Part shown: piece after piece, positions 32,278-44,757 of the stretch
Numbering within the stretch: position 1 is the stretch's first letter
Layout of the letters: the number at the start of each line of letters is the position of its first letter
DNA from: Diplonema papillatum
Taxonomy: Eukaryota; Euglenozoa; Diplonemea; Diplonemida; Diplonemidae
Direction of reading: 5' to 3'
Assembly (NCBI GenBank): GCA_030068145.1
Contig: JAPJBO010000638.1
Location: 62,001 to 126,000 of the forward strand
Length of the DNA stretch: 64,000 nt
Program-made: the position numbers and the translations under genes
The notes under the pieces: model-generated
The model's input: the letters and a program-made list of their open reading frames with translations, nothing else
Databases searched by the model: none
What the model was told of the DNA's origin: nothing

Positions 32278-34273
32278 TCAAGGCTTGCGCACTTTCCACA
32301 TTCCGCAGCGCACGTTGACGCAAGTCAACAAGCATTCGAGGCCCATCCGCACCATACCTTTCACGGACATCTGTGTGTGAGTGTGGAATGTGTCCTTCGT
32401 CGACAAAACTCTGGGACAGCGGTCAAAACACTTGTACGCGCGGTGATTGCTGCCCGGTCCACGTGTTCTTTTTGTTTTGAACCCGGAGCAATACGCGGGA
32501 AGCGGAGAGGAGACACACCTTCGACCCGTCGATTTCTTCCCAGCGCACCTGTACTTCGTGCACACGATACTGCAGAATGGAGGCCGCGACGAGCTGTGGA
32601 AAGAGTTGAAACTCTGCGCGAGACCAAAACTGGAACAGAACACTCTTCCGCAACTCGCTGGGCGAGGCTGCCTTCAAAAAGACAACACAAGATCTCAGTG
32701 TTTCTCATGGCAAACGCGGAACAGGTCTCGGGGGGTCGCGGAACAGTATGCATACCAATTCGACGTCAAACGCCCACCTCTCGATTCTGAGGTTGCTGAA
32801 CATTGCCATCGCGGCATCTCTTTTAAAAAGTTTGAAGCCGCACTGCGTGTCGCGGAGGTGCGTGTGCGTGTGCGAGAAAGCGAACGTAAAGGAGACGCAG
32901 AAATGGAAGATGTGCATCAGGATTGTGCGCAAGAAGCTCCGCGTTGCCTGCGACTCCTCCTCAAGATGCGCCCGCGAGCCGATGACGATGTCGTAAGTCG
33001 GCCCCTTGCGGGTCTTTAAAAAGGGCAGCAGCTTGTCGAGGTCTCGGATGTCTGTAGCAGCGTCGGCATCGGCCATGAGAATGTACTGGCCGCTGCTCGC
33101 GAAAACTCCCTGTTGCAGTGCGTAGCTTAAAACATAACATATGAGCGGGAACATGAAAATGTGTGCGTGCACTACAGATGAATGACCAGTCGTGGAAACA
33201 AGTGTGGTTGCTGCTGACAATGCAGTGCAGTTGTTGACAGACAGAATCGCCGCTCGTCTGCTGAGTACTCGATGGCCAGCCAAAAAAGCTGGGACGCTGA
33301 TCAGAATGTGGATGAACGAGCACGCGAGAAAAGTAACGACGAACACCTGCTTCACCGCGTAGCCTTTTCCTCTGTTGGGCATGACAGGAAGCACTTTGAC
33401 ACAATCCTGCACGCCGAGTCGAAGAGCATGGTCCAACGATGTTTTGATGCTGTCATCGGTCGATCCGTCGTCTACAATTATCTGTGTTATATGGTGCGTT
33501 GGGACTGAGCGATAGTCGCACCCCAGGTACCCAGAGCAAACGCGCAAGGGGAGTCGTGTCTCTCCCGAAATTAGCCAAATCACCTACCTACCCTGAAGGG
33601 ACCTGAGTTCGATTACGCGACTACACTTGCTCGATTTTATTCGCTCGAATACGGCGAGGCACCAAGCGCGCGCCTGAGCGCGACGATCAAGACGAGGCGA
33701 AAGCATGACACATCACGTGCGATGCAGATTATCGCCACAGATTCTTTGCATTCTAACCCAAACTAACCCAAACGATTACGCTCTTCGAAACTCGATTACG
33801 TTCTACAAGGCAAGACGACATTCGATCGGACAGGGGATGAATTGGGCTCAGAGTACGTGAAAATCGGTGACACACAGAGAGACTCAAGCGAACTATAACT
33901 CTAAAAAGCCTACCAACTCCCAGCTTTCGCCCTTCTGTTTGAAGAAGGCCACGGTGTCTTCGATCATGCGACCGATGCGCCGCGCCTCGTTGAAGCACGG
34001 CGCCACGACAGTGTGCGTAACCGGCGGCTCCGACGACGCGGGAAACGTGGCCGTGCTCCCCGCTTTCAGGAACGCCAAGGACGGGCGCTTGTCGGCGGCG
34101 GCTTCGTTGGTGTAATTCGAGCCCACGCGCAACGCGACGGCGACGCCCGCGGCCAGCACCGCCGCGAGCAGCAACGCCGCGCCGGCGAGTCCCAACGCCA
34201 CCGAGAGCCCCGCCCAGGCCAGCGCTATGACGACGACGCCTGTGCACAGCGGGTTCTCATCGAATACCGTCAT
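32278..34273 (-). CDS. ALG5: Dolichyl-phosphate beta-glucosyltransferase
   Basis: ALG5 makes dolichyl-phosphate-glucose from UDP-glucose on the cytosolic face of the ER, for N-glycan assembly. Exons 34273-33914, 33481-33347, 33109-32756, 32593-32519 and 32370-32278 join in phase 0 (donors GTAGGC, GTGTTC, GTATGC, GTGTGT; acceptors CAG). The N-terminus has one or two hydrophobic segments (VVVIALAWAGLSVALGLAGA). The GT-A/GT2 domain follows: VVAPCFNEARRIGRM, IIVDDGSTDD, NRGKGYAVKQ, the DxD-containing ILMADADAATD, GSRAHLEEES, RDTQCGFKLFKRDAA and IERWAFDVEL, then WEEIDGSK. These separate it from dolichol-phosphate mannosyltransferase. The HFCVSF to LRDTQ segment is about five residues longer than in animals. 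The AG closest upstream is in gagcag, 19 bases before the ATG. Confidence 0.95.
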
Positions 34274-36645
34274 CACCCCCCACCCCTCCCCCTGCTCCCG
34301 GGGTCTGAAACCGGTCGTATGTACTTGAAGAGTTGGGTGGTGTTGGCATTGGGTGTCTGCTTTTTCCTCGTGTTTTGAGGGACTGCACCGCCACTTTTCT
34401 GTGGCCGTCGGATTTGGCCTACCTTCATCTCCCTTCTTTGAGCACTCTTCCTTCGGTCGCCGCACCACTCACCGAACCTGAAGACACCCGGATGGACAAC
34501 CACAGCAGCGCGTATGTCAAACTGCAGGCGCACCTTTCTTGCTGGTGTTGGAGGCATTGGGGAAATCGCTTCCTCGACCTTTTCTCAAACTTTAAATGGG
34601 GTAACTTCATTGAACCCTGACGTAGAATCCTGGTTCTAAGTGGGCCACTTCTGGTAAGCAGGACTGGCGACGCGGAACCGAGAGCTGACTTCAGGTGTCC
34701 GAGTGATCGCTCATCAGATCCCACAAAGGGTGTCGGTTCATCTTGACAGCAGGACGGTGGAGAGTCGAACGCCACAGACTTGGTGACGATACACGCCTTC
34801 CTTCGAATGGGCACACAGCATGCACAACCTCTCTTTCGTCGTGACGTGATCACCGGCTGAAGAAGGAGGGGACCTGGAAATGAACGAACACGGCAAAAGG
34901 ACCAAAAAAAACCAGAAGAAGAAAAAGAAGAAGAAAGGCTCGGACGAGGGTTGGGTTTGGGTTTGGGTTGGGCTTTGGGGGATTTGCAGGGGATAGGGGC
35001 AGGGGAAGCAAGAGAAACGAACTAGAAAAGACCCATCGGGCGAGTCGGGGGGGAAAGGGAAAACAAAGGAGGCAAACGGAGAAAGTCGAGGCAGTGTTGT
35101 CGCTGGTTTACCAGGCTCGACTGAGCACACGCCTCCTATCTGCTAACAGACGTGCATGCGAATCCATGTGGTTCACGTACTCAAAAGAACTCAATGCTAA
35201 GACGTACCCAGCGTGGCACGCATGCGCTGCTCCATTTGTGCGCACAGCCGAAAACCAGGTTCCGTTTCGTCTTGCTTTCAGCCTTTCGCCCCCCCCCCCC
35301 GCCGCCCCAGGCACAGAATACAGCACACATGCATCCAGCGGCAACAGGGGGCACACTTCCTTCACCAGGAAGCCCCACGAAAACTGAGGCGGGAATCCTG
35401 CCCGACCACGACAACACTGGACTTCGGGGGATGCAGGAAAAAGCAGAAAAGAAGAAGCAATTCTACGTTATTTTCCTCTTCTTTTCCGGGTTCAAAGGAA
35501 AATATGAAGACGGGACTTATGGCAACAGCCGAGGTGAAGGCATGGACGCGGCGTTCGCCGAGTGGTGAAAAGAAAAACGATCACCATTCTCGTCTGATTT
35601 CGTATGCCTTCCGGGAAGTGAGGGTGCAAAAGTGATGGACCGGCCCACCATTTCGTTTTCGAATGCGCGGAATCGCATTCGCACTTTCCTTGGTCTACGA
35701 AACTACTCCTCGCTGCCGGGGCTTGTTTACACCATTTATTGTCGTTGTTTTGAGAGCTCGGAGCGGGCGTGCAGCAGGCGCAGCATTGATTCACACTGTA
35801 AAAGAAAATTCGGTGAAAGAAAGGAACAAGCAACATGATCGGGAACATTCGGGAGAGAAAACAATAAGGGGGGACGGGTGGAGGGGGGCCTTGGGTGGAG
35901 GAGAAGAAGAAAAAAGAGAAAGGTTGCAAGCACGTGTAGTCTGTTGGTCGTTCCTCTGCGGCACCGACTGTTCGGAGAATAACCTAGGCCGGGGCGCACC
36001 GGGCTCAAGAACGATGCCCATGGAGTGTCTCGAAGCACCAAACCCCTCACGATGCGCGGCGAAAAAAGCATGCATGGTCGCGACTTTCGTCCTCGCGCAC
36101 GCTACGCGTTTGCTCTGCATCCGTGATGGGTTTCGACTTGCAAGTTTGCAAGCATGTCGTCTCGTTCTCCGAGCTGGCTCGCAAGCAAGGAGATGAAGGC
36201 CGTGTTTCCGGCAAACCCCCATTTGCTTGTTTAGTATCCGTACATCTGGACTTGGAGCAACGGCGGTTCCCCGGCCTCGCCAAACCCAGCAAACATCCGG
36301 TGCTTGAATATGGAAGGAGACTTCGCTTCATCATTGTATCTTCTGACTCATCATCTGAGATGCAGGGGTAGGTGATCGGGGGTAGCATCCAGGAAAGCTG
36401 GAAACCGAGAAAAAACTGTCGTCGGTTTTCCGGGATTAGCCTCCGGACCCACACGGGAGCCCTCCAAAAAAGACCAGAAGGCTCGGACATCGAGCAACAA
36501 GGCTACGCAATGTGTTTGGCCTGGGGGCTTGGTTGGACGGACGTGGATTCGGGATTGATGAGGCAAGCAGTTCATGGGTTTGTCTTGCATCGTACAACAG
36601 TGACATGCTGCCCGCCGAATCGGGTAGTCTCTTATTCAGCTATTG

Positions 36646-36705
36646 TGCGTTGCTCAGGGTAGTCGAAAGCCTGATGATCACACTAATGCAACAAATTCAC
36701 AGCTA
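36646..36705 (-). repeat. Dispersed repeat, inverted copy of 45625-45692
   Basis: The segment gcgttgctcagggtagtcga and its continuation to aatgcaacaaatt is the reverse complement, with a small indel, of the sequence in the FKRP-like gene intron. It lies in gene-free DNA. Confidence 0.85.
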
Positions 36706-36879
36706 TTGTTGACAGGCGGCGGTCTGCCCGCGATGTTCCCAGCTCGACTCCAATAAAAGTCGGGTTGAGAGGGGTTGCGTGAAACAGAACCTCGCACCTT
36801 CCTGGATGCATCGAAGATGAGAAAAAGAGAGCGGGTGTTTTTGGGGCGACTTTATTCAAAATGTTGATTTTGCTCCTCT

Positions 36880-37410
36880 TTTTTTGAAAACAGGATTTCC
36901 GTCGTTTCCTGTTTTCTCGCATCCTTGTTGTGATGATCGCGTTCTCTTGTGTGTCCGACGATCGACCTGTTTTTTTGTTTCTTTTCCGTTCGTGTTCTTG
37001 GGGATCCGGCCGGGACCACTCCAGGACGGGTCTGGCAGATGAGCAGCGACACCTGCGAGCACAAATGCACCGGGGAAAGCTTGCTACGCCGGAGTCAAGC
37101 TGCGGATCAAGCCCCGGCACAGGCCAAGTGGCTGTCAAAAAATTTCTCCAAACCAAAGCACAAGACGTGGCGAATCTTGGGCTGAAGACGATCAGCCACA
37201 AGGCAGAGTGGACGGGGGTTGTGGCAGTGTGATAACTTCGACTCAAGCTTTGCATCTGCGGTTAAACGTTGCTTTTGTCCCAGAGTGGACTTCTTCTTCT
37301 CGTAATTCTCTTGTTTTCTCGTGGCCCTCTTGTTGTGATTACGTCGTTGTCTTGTGTGACCGACGAACAACCTTCTTGTTTCTTTTCCGTTCGCTGTTCT
37401 TTGGGGAGAA
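36880..37410. repeat. Diverged tandem duplication, two ~125-base blocks ~405 bases apart
   Basis: Blocks near 36885-37008 and 37288-37410 share tgttttctcg, cttgttgtgat, gttgtcttgtgtg/ctcttgtgtgtc and tttgtttcttttccgttcg. They are followed by a tgttctt-gggga motif. Similarity is perhaps 75 percent. No coding function is apparent. Confidence 0.7.
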
Positions 37411-37734
37411 GACTGTAAATCGGATGCTGCCAGCTCTCCACCGTCGATAAGGCCAGGTGCTGGAAGCTGAAGCAGATTCCACCTCAAAAGATGGTGGGAG
37501 CGGGAAAATGGCGAACGCTGTGCTCGGAAGCAGTGAACCGAAAGATTCACTTGCCAGTGAGCCGGTCGTTGCGCGGGTGGGGGGTGAATGGGTCATGGGG
37601 AGTTCTCTTCGTCTGTTTGTCGAAGTGGCCAGGTAAGCGGGCTGCGAATCATATCTTCGAGGTGTTTGCATTGAAGAAAGACCCAACCGGCCAGTTCAGA
37701 CGTGGAACTGGAGGGGGGAGGGTGGCGGGGGAAT

Positions 37735-37880
37735 GCGAGAACGTGCTTGGAACGGTATGGGCTCAACACCGTATTCTACCTGCACCGTGTTTCGGTCCTC
37801 TCAACACCGTGTTTTATCTGCACGTGTGTTTCGGTCCTCTCAACACCGTGTTTTATCTGCACGTGTGTTTCGGTCCTCTA
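37735..37880 (+). repeat. Dispersed repeat with 39-bp tandem expansion
   Basis: It begins gaacgtgcttggaacgg and gctcaacaccgtattctacc, matching 14200-14285. The unit tttcggtcctctcaacaccg plus tgttttatctgcacgtgtg (39 bases) is then repeated about 2.5 times before tttcggtcctctaagcc. Confidence 0.92.
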
Positions 37881-39944
37881 AGCCGGGAATGGAGTGGGGG
37901 GAGGGAACTTAGAGTATTGCTGGGGGCAGAACTCTGCCTTGACAGGGGAGGAGGTGGGAGTGAGAATAACGCCGAGACGGTGAGGGCTGGGTGTGCGCGG
38001 TTTGTACGGGACAACAGACGGCGGAATTGGCACACGGAAGAGCCGCAGTGCACGGCATTCATCGGCGCGTGAGCGACACGAGCGAGTTGCGACGGTTCTC
38101 GTCGTGAATATCCATGCGTGCGGAAATGACGCGTATGCGGAGCGTACACACACCCTGCGCTCTGGAGCCAGTGTTGCCTTCCTCGGTGTTCGAAAGAGCT
38201 GCCAACAGCGTGTTGAAAATGCACTACATCGCATCATTTCGAATCCAAGCGTCGGCTCGCTCAATACGTCGACGGAAGACAACGCTTGGCAGGGAGCTGA
38301 TACTGTCCGGCCACAAAAGCAGTTCGCCTTGCAAAAGGAAAGGGGGGCAGGGGCATCGGAAAAATGAAGTGGGGGGATCACGGCAGATCTCAGCAGGAGT
38401 AGGTGAGTGAAAGGACGTAGTGCGGTGATCAATGTCTTCTTCGTCCGCTTCCAACGGTCGTCAAATATGTCGAGGTAACGCATGCGCGACCAGATGGCGT
38501 AGTTACCAGGGACCCCTGACCAGGGGTCCCTGACCAAGAACCAGGCCTGGACATACCGTTGGAAGGGGAAGAAATCCTAGGTGTCACAGAGTGAGCACAA
38601 AATGAGCCACAAAGCGACCACGGCGGAAACTGGGAACGCAAAAAAAGCATGAAAGTGTTCGCTCTGCATAGGGGATTCCCTTGCTTCAGCACCCGCTTTT
38701 GCCACCCCCCACCGGTGCGGTGGAGGAGCATTCACGTTTGCCGTTCCGCTCACAAAAAGGGAGAAGGGAAAGAGGCGTGAGACGGACAGAAAGCAAGGAA
38801 CAAAAAGGGGAAATTAGTCTCTTTTTTTGACGTGCTAACATGAGAAAAAAATTGGGGGGGGGGGGGAAGGCGGGGGGATAGAAATGCGCACAACCATACT
38901 GTTGTCCGGACTGACCGAAGCAGAAAAAAGGGGAAGCCGGCGGGCAGGAACCGAAATCTGAAACGCGACAGAAAAAAGAATTTGGAGAAAGCAAAACAAA
39001 AAGTGCAACGTGAAGAGAAAAAGCGTTGGTGGAACCAACCCTTTTTTGGTGGAACCAAAAAAAAGAAGGGCCGAAAAAAATATGGAAATGGAAACGAGCG
39101 CAGTGTTGACTAGGCCTCTTGCAACGCAGCGTACTTTGAAGACGTCGGGGATGCCAACCCGACAGCCTTCGTACACGGAACCATTGTCTTTGAGGGGTAT
39201 GTCGTTGCACCGACAGACCCGATCTCGCAACAAAATGAAATTGGACCAAGCCCCCAAAAAAAAAAAACTGAGGAGGACAAACCAGCGAGACGCAAGATGA
39301 AGCCAAGGCGCGCAAGGGAGGACGTGAGATGCATTGCAAGAGGATGTCAAAGAGGTCGTCAAACGAGAGACCCCCACTTGTACTCGCGCACGCCACCCTC
39401 GCCCCCCTCGTGGGCACCTCGTCTGCATCTTTCGCGTTCCTTTTCACAGAATCGCAAGAGCGTCGGCGTCTTCTTGCACTAGCAGTGCCAAGAGCAACAT
39501 GCCAAAGCGTATCGGTTGCTGCTTGAACGCGCCACGACCGCGCGCAGTGAAGAACGCAGACGCGGTCGAAACAATGGAAAAACTGCGTGGTTGGCCCTCC
39601 AAAAAAAGACGACCTGGTCAAAGACGTTGTCGCTCGTATTGGGTGTTCTTCACTACCATTCGCTTCAGGGTCTGTTCCCGGCAACAAGGGTTTGCTGGTT
39701 TCTTGGAACGCCACGAACCCGGACTGTTCATCGGGCAGGCCTTCGACCAGCTCAGATGTGGGTACGAGGGAAACGAGGAGAGAAGGATGTTGTTTGTTTG
39801 TGCACGCGTGTGTTACTACCTGTTTGCGAGCAACAGTCAGCTGCCCGAACCGCCACCTTCTACGACTGCCGAGCGGCTGTTCGCAAGCGTGGGGTGAAGT
39901 TACGATGTTTTCGGGATATGCGACGGGGGATTAACTATTCGTCG

Positions 39945-40215
39945 GATATATGATAAGATGCCAAAAAAAAAAAACCCTCCCCTTTGCACTAATAAAACAT
40001 TTTTTGACAACATCCCATACTGTATGCCGGCCCCGAAAAACTGTCTGTGCGGCCCTAAACGGGACCTAAACGGTTTTTCGGGTTAAGCGAAGGTAAAGGG
40101 GCCTCAGAAGGCCCACAAGCGGGCCCAGGTGGTTTCGGGGCCAGTAAGGGGTGACGTCGAAAAGTATTTTATTAGTGCAAAGGGGAGGGGGGTTTCTTTG
40201 GCATCGTCTCATATC
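39945..40215. mobile_element. ~270-bp MITE with long terminal inverted repeats
   Basis: The left arm (gatatatgataagatgcca, A-run, then ctcccctttgcactaataaa) is mirrored by the right arm (ttattagtgcaaaggggagg, then tttctttggcatcgtctcatatc) as an inverted repeat of about 65 bases with small indels. The interior is G/C-rich with ggccc and ggcctc repeats. No ORF and no clear target duplication were found, so the superfamily is not assigned. Confidence 0.85.
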
Positions 40216-40638
40216 AATCTTCTAAGATCTGCGATCTTGTAAAAAGAAACACGCCCGCGCCTTCGCAGTCCTCTCCCAACAACATGTGGTGTGCTGCTCC
40301 AGAAGACTCACGAAATAAAGGAAGAAAACGAGAAAATCCTCGTTTCTTCTGCTCGCGACCGTTCATGTTTTCTTTGATACCCGCGCGAGGGGAAGAAAGA
40401 CCGAGAAGTAATAAAGCGCGCAGATCGGACTCTATCCGGGAGACCACGAAATGAGAAGAGAAAATGGGTTGAAAAAAAAAGGGGGGAGAACGACTAAAAA
40501 AAAATAGAACGTGCTGCGCTCCGCCAGCGGTGGTTCGGCTTTTTTTGGCGGCTCCGAGTGTCGAAACTTTTGTTTTTTTTTTTTCGTACATTTTCTTTCG
40601 TTGAGGTGTGCGCCTCTTATTGGCCGTTCTGTTAGGTT

Positions 40639-43600
40639 TTATTCCAAGTGGGAAGCAAAGTCCATGGGCAGCTCTTCGATGGTCGTGTTGTAGAACTCCT
40701 GTGTGGGTTCGGTGGCTTGGACTTACTGCCCTGTAGAACATGTGTGATGCTTGGTCGTTTTTTACGTACAGCTGGACTCGTGACGCAAAGTGAAAGCGCC
40801 ACGGTTTGCGGTGACGAGCTTCTCATTTCCTGGTACATTTCTCCAAGCTACAAACACACTCGGAAAAGGGCGAAAACGAAACGACGGACACCTTCACGTG
40901 CAATACAGGAGAGCTCGTGCGGTTTCGTGACCAGACCAAGGGCACCTAGCGGCCACAGGCATGGCCTGGGTGGGTAGCCAGTCAAAGATGCTGGTGCAGA
41001 AGGTGGGGGGGCCAAGTCAACAACAGCTGACGTGCCTAGCCTATGCCTTGCGGACTAACCTGGTGTTTGCAGCTCGGCACAGCCAGGACCACCCATCCGG
41101 TGAGAGCACACAGAGGCACGTTCCCTTCTGTGAAGGCGCCTCTGCCCCTCCTGCCGAAGCCTCGTTTTTAATTCCGGCTGACAGGAAAATCAGATCCGTC
41201 GATCCCAACTAACGCAGCACAAAATACTCGAGGGACTGCTTGTGCTCATTTCGAAGGAGGCTAGAGGGGGAAACCCAGGACAAACTGGCCGAGCGTTACT
41301 GCGATAAAAAGCGATAAAAAGTCACGACAAACCTGGAGCTCCTTCAGGATGGGGACGTCCTTCGTGTTCACGAAGTTGATCGCAACACCCTTACGGCCGT
41401 AACGACCAGAACGACCAATTCTGTGAAGGTAGTTCTCCTTGTTGATCGGAAGGTCGAAGTTGATGACGATGGAGACGTGGTGGACGTCGATACCACGGGC
41501 GAGCAAGTCGGTGGAGATCAGGACACGCGACGAACCAGATCGGAACGTGGCCATCACCTTCTCTCTCTCTCCCTTCGGCATCTCGGCGTGCATGAACGAG
41601 ACGGTGAAGTCCTTGTGGTTCATCTTCTCCGCCAGCCAGTCGACCTTACGCCGGGTGTTGCAGAAGATCACGGACTGGGCGATGGAGACGGAGTCGTACA
41701 AGTCCATGAGGGTTTCGAGCTTGTATTCTTCCTCGACCTGTGTGAATAAGATTTTTCGTGCATTGACGGTGTATGATTTGCGCGTTCTTGCACTCACACT
41801 GTGCCAACACAGCATGTAGCCGCTCTTCGACTCAGTTTTGCTGAACTGACCTCAGCGCATTTCTGTTCTGATGATGGCAGTACTGCATGAAATCGTTGCG
41901 CGAGGATTTGGCACATAAATCTAATCTCGTACTGTGGATGACTTGTGCTAGGCTGAGGTCTCCACCACCATCGCGCAGGCCGAAATATTTTTAGCGCTTT
42001 TTTTGAAGACGAAAAGGATGCATACCGCGACGTAGAATTGCTTGATACCCTCCAAGGTCAAGGCTTCTTTCTTGACGAGGATACGGATGGGGTCTCTCAT
42101 GAACTTTTGAGTGAGATCAAGGACCTCGGGAGGCATAGTAGCGGAGAAGAGGGTGACTTGGACGTCCTTGGGGAGGAACTTGAAGATCTCGTAGATCTGT
42201 TCGGAGAAACCTTGCGAAAGCATCTCATCAGCTTCGTCGAGGGTGAGCACCTGATTTAATTGATTTTAGAACTAGGGGCGTCCTGGTCTACCGAGCGCAG
42301 ATATCCAAAGCGAAGCGGCAGACTCCACCTTGCAAGTCAAGAACCTAACCTTTGTGTTTGCCGAAGCCGAGACAGCAACACACAAGTAACTGAACTTGAG
42401 CAAGCGACGGGCTCGGGTGGTAGTATTCAGTAGTGTAGTAGTTTTGAACTTGATGTGCAGCAACAATCTGTGATGAGTAGTAGTTGATCATCATGTTGTG
42501 AAACACTCGCGCCTAAAGCGAGCACCAAAACCATACACCGATTCTAGCGCGTATTCGTTTCGTGGGAAAGCAATGGTCACGCATACAAGGATGGTGTAAT
42601 ATAAGGTCAGCTCAAGATAGTGGTGTATAGACCCCTTACGAGACGGACACCCCATACAAAAAGAAAAATGACAACGACAACGTACCTTGAGCGTCTCTGT
42701 CTTCAGCGCTCTGCGCTTGATGACATCGAAAACGCGTCCCGGTGTGCCGACGGCGACGAGAACACCTTGCGAGAGCTTCTTCAAGTCGTTGGCCGTGGGA
42801 GTTCCTCCTGTGGTATTATCGGGTAGATACGTCGTCACATGACAGAAATACCCAGTAAAATCACGGTGTCTTCAGAGGGAGCAGCCTTGTCCACGCTGAT
42901 ACTTTGTGGCCGCTTCATCTGCCACTGGTGTGTGGTCCTGTCATAGCGCACGCGACGCAATGTTATTGCAAAACCGAACGAATGCATACCGACGAACGTG
43001 CCACAGAAGGTGCCGTCGCAGAGGTACTCACCGATGGACGAGATGACCTGCTCGGTTTGAACGGCCAATTCTCTGGTGGGAGACAGAACGAGGCCTTGGC
43101 AGGCGCGGGTAGTCCAGTCCATTCTTTGGAGGAGACCGATGGTGAATGCACCGGTTTTGCCTGTACCGGATTGGGCCTGCGCGATCAAGTCACCGCCCTT
43201 GATGAACGGGATGATGGCACGTTGTTGAATGGCGGACGGCTTCTCGAAACTGTGTGTTGAGTGTAAGTGTATGGTCATTTTTAAGATGGATTGTGTCTGC
43301 GCTCTCTCTCTCTTAAAGGTTGCCGCCCGAGGGAACCGGCTGTGAGCCGGTCTCTCCGTCCGGACTGTACCAGGAGAGAACTTCGCGGCGGATCACAAAG
43401 CACCCACCCCGCGCCCAAGACCCGTGCACGGCTACTGTAGCACCCTCCATGTTTGCACCTTCCTCGGATGCTACGGTCGGGAAGGGGCTCCAATGTAGTT
43501 GGGAAAACACGTTCCCCTTCCCCGCGTTCTGCGTGTGGGGTTACCACCGGGCAACTGCCGCAGCAGCCGCAGATACGTCCTTCGCCCTTGGCTCACTTTC

Positions 43601-43932
43601 GGGAGGTGCCGCCGCTCACCTACCCGTGTGTTCCTGGTTGTTGCCCTATGTATATTGAGTGTAAGTGTGTTGACTGCTTGAACACTGCCTTACAGCCCCA
43701 AAAATGAGGCGTTGCGCTAAAAACGAACACTCGTACAGACCACTTCTCGTGCTTTCAGTGGACACAGGCGGACAGAACAACATGAAAAACGATACCCGTA
43801 GGAGTAGATTCCTCTCAGGAGGTTGGTGTGGAGCGGCATCTCGTCGAAAGAGGGGCAGACTTTAACATCGCTAGGGAGCTGGTCATCCTCGAAAGAGTCG
43901 TGGTCCTTGGGCTCGTGCTTGGCCTCAGGCAT
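40639..43932 (-). CDS. EIF4A: ATP-dependent RNA helicase eIF4A
   Basis: This is the DEAD-box helicase that unwinds mRNA 5' leaders in the eIF4F complex. Six exons: 43932-43796, 43249-42990, 42807-42686, 42250-42026, 41737-41333 and 40698-40639. They join in frame (donors GTATCG, GTATGC, GTACGT, GTATGC, GTTTGT; acceptors CACAG, CACAG, ATCAG, CACAG, CACAG). Motifs in order: Q-motif [15 protein letters not shown] spanning splice 1, motif I AQSGTGKT, Ia [11 protein letters not shown] after splice 2, Ib [52 protein letters not shown] and [17 protein letters not shown]. The last 19-codon exon, starting [11 protein letters not shown] and ending ASHLE, completes the C-terminus. Length is about 400 residues, as expected. 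eIF4A-III is the alternative; the N-terminus is short, so eIF4A is favoured. Confidence 0.96.
41065..41110. repeat. Dispersed repeat copy (pair with 14360-14400)
   Basis: agctcggcacagccaggacc, followed by acc and a ggtg..agagcac stretch, matches the 14360-14400 segment agctcgtcacagccaggacc. It lies in the last intron of eIF4A. Confidence 0.75.
41222..41270. repeat. Dispersed repeat copy in eIF4A last intron (matches VPS52 intron)
   Basis: aaatactcgagggactgctt and the following catttcgaaggaggctagag match 5664-5711. It lies about 60 bases downstream of the exon 5 donor on the transcribed strand. Confidence 0.85.
43310..43640. other. GC-rich, stem-forming block in eIF4A intron 1
   Basis: Intron 1 (43250-43795) is much larger than its neighbours and contains a GC-rich block unlike the A/T-rich flanks. 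Visible stems include accggctgtgagccggt (7-bp stem, 3-nt loop at 43336-43352) and gtccggac. It may be an intronic structured RNA or an insertion. I compared it by eye with SRP, RNase P and U3 hallmarks and found no convincing match. Confidence 0.35.
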
Positions 43933-44757
43933 GATGCGTTCCTTTTGATAACAAAACTTAAGAAATTGCCTGTTGTGGGTATGGATGAATTGCTGGCGTC
44001 CGAGATCCACCGTCGGAGCAACGTCTCTTGCAAACTTCGAATGCTCGACCACGTATCGCGAGCAAAAATTCGTCAAAAAAGGTCTGCTACGACAGCCTGT
44101 GCGGATCGGCAAAAAAATCCCAACCAGTCTGAGCCGCCAATGGCTGGTGGCTGCCACTGACTGCCCGTGGATGTCACCTACACTGACCAGGGGGGGTCGA
44201 AAAAAGCCGGAAAAAGGCATTTCGTCACGTTTCTTTGCATTTTTTCGCATTTTTTGGCCCTAAATACCGGTACATTTCCAGTTTCGGACACAATCCATTT
44301 TCCGTTGGGACACTCCTTCCTGCAGGTACCCACTCGTCTGCAAGTCAGGATGATGCTGATGTCGAATGGATGCTGCTGCGCGTTCCACCAACGTGCAAAA
44401 CCATCTGCAAATTACAAAACCTGAAATGCCGTTGAAGCAGTAACTCACAGTTTGCGCGCTTGGCATTCATTGTGGCAGCAGCGAAAAGAAGAGCGAAGCA
44501 GGGCCACATTCCACTGAGTGTATTCCGAAAAAGAACGAGTGTAAATAAAATACTTACGAGAGCTTAATGAGGGAGGACCTGCTGGGAGTACAAACAAAAC
44601 CTTCTATCATTTGAGTGGAAACCAACGTGTAGCTCAGCATTCCGAACGCCATTTAAAGCAACTACAACGCTATTCTGCATCGTTGTTTGGCGGAGCCCGC
44701 CAAACGACGCGATCGTTGAAACCCAAACATATCGACCGATTCGGTGTGATACGCAAT
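43933..44757. other. Intergenic spacer
   Basis: About 825 bases lie between the FKRP-like gene stop and the eIF4A start. An AG (caaaag) lies ten bases before the eIF4A ATG on the minus strand. No gene or repeat is recognised. Confidence 0.5.

Larger units (their letters stand above)
34274..40638. other. 6.4-kb gene-poor region with repeats
   Basis: No gene could be supported. Long frames occur on both strands, including a Phe/Cys-rich one at 38686-39700 minus, but they lack domains and the longest begins at a GTG. The region contains poly-purine stretches, two diverged copies of a 120-base block (36880 and 37285), a 39-bp tandem (37790-37880), a dispersed repeat at 36646-36705 and a MITE at 39945-40215. 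A short palindrome, agggacccctgaccaggggt (38507-38526), extends a few bases either side. Confidence 0.5.

Noticed and set aside
38686..39714. 342-residue minus-strand ORF rich in Phe and Cys
   Set aside because: It begins at GTG, covers homopolymer stretches, and shows no domain or splice pattern. The segment around KDNGSVYEGCRVGIPDVF looked protein-like but could not be tied to a family.
43310..43640. Signal recognition particle RNA or RNase P RNA in eIF4A intron 1
   Set aside because: Visible stems and GC content drew attention, but the invariant motifs of these RNAs were not found on either strand.
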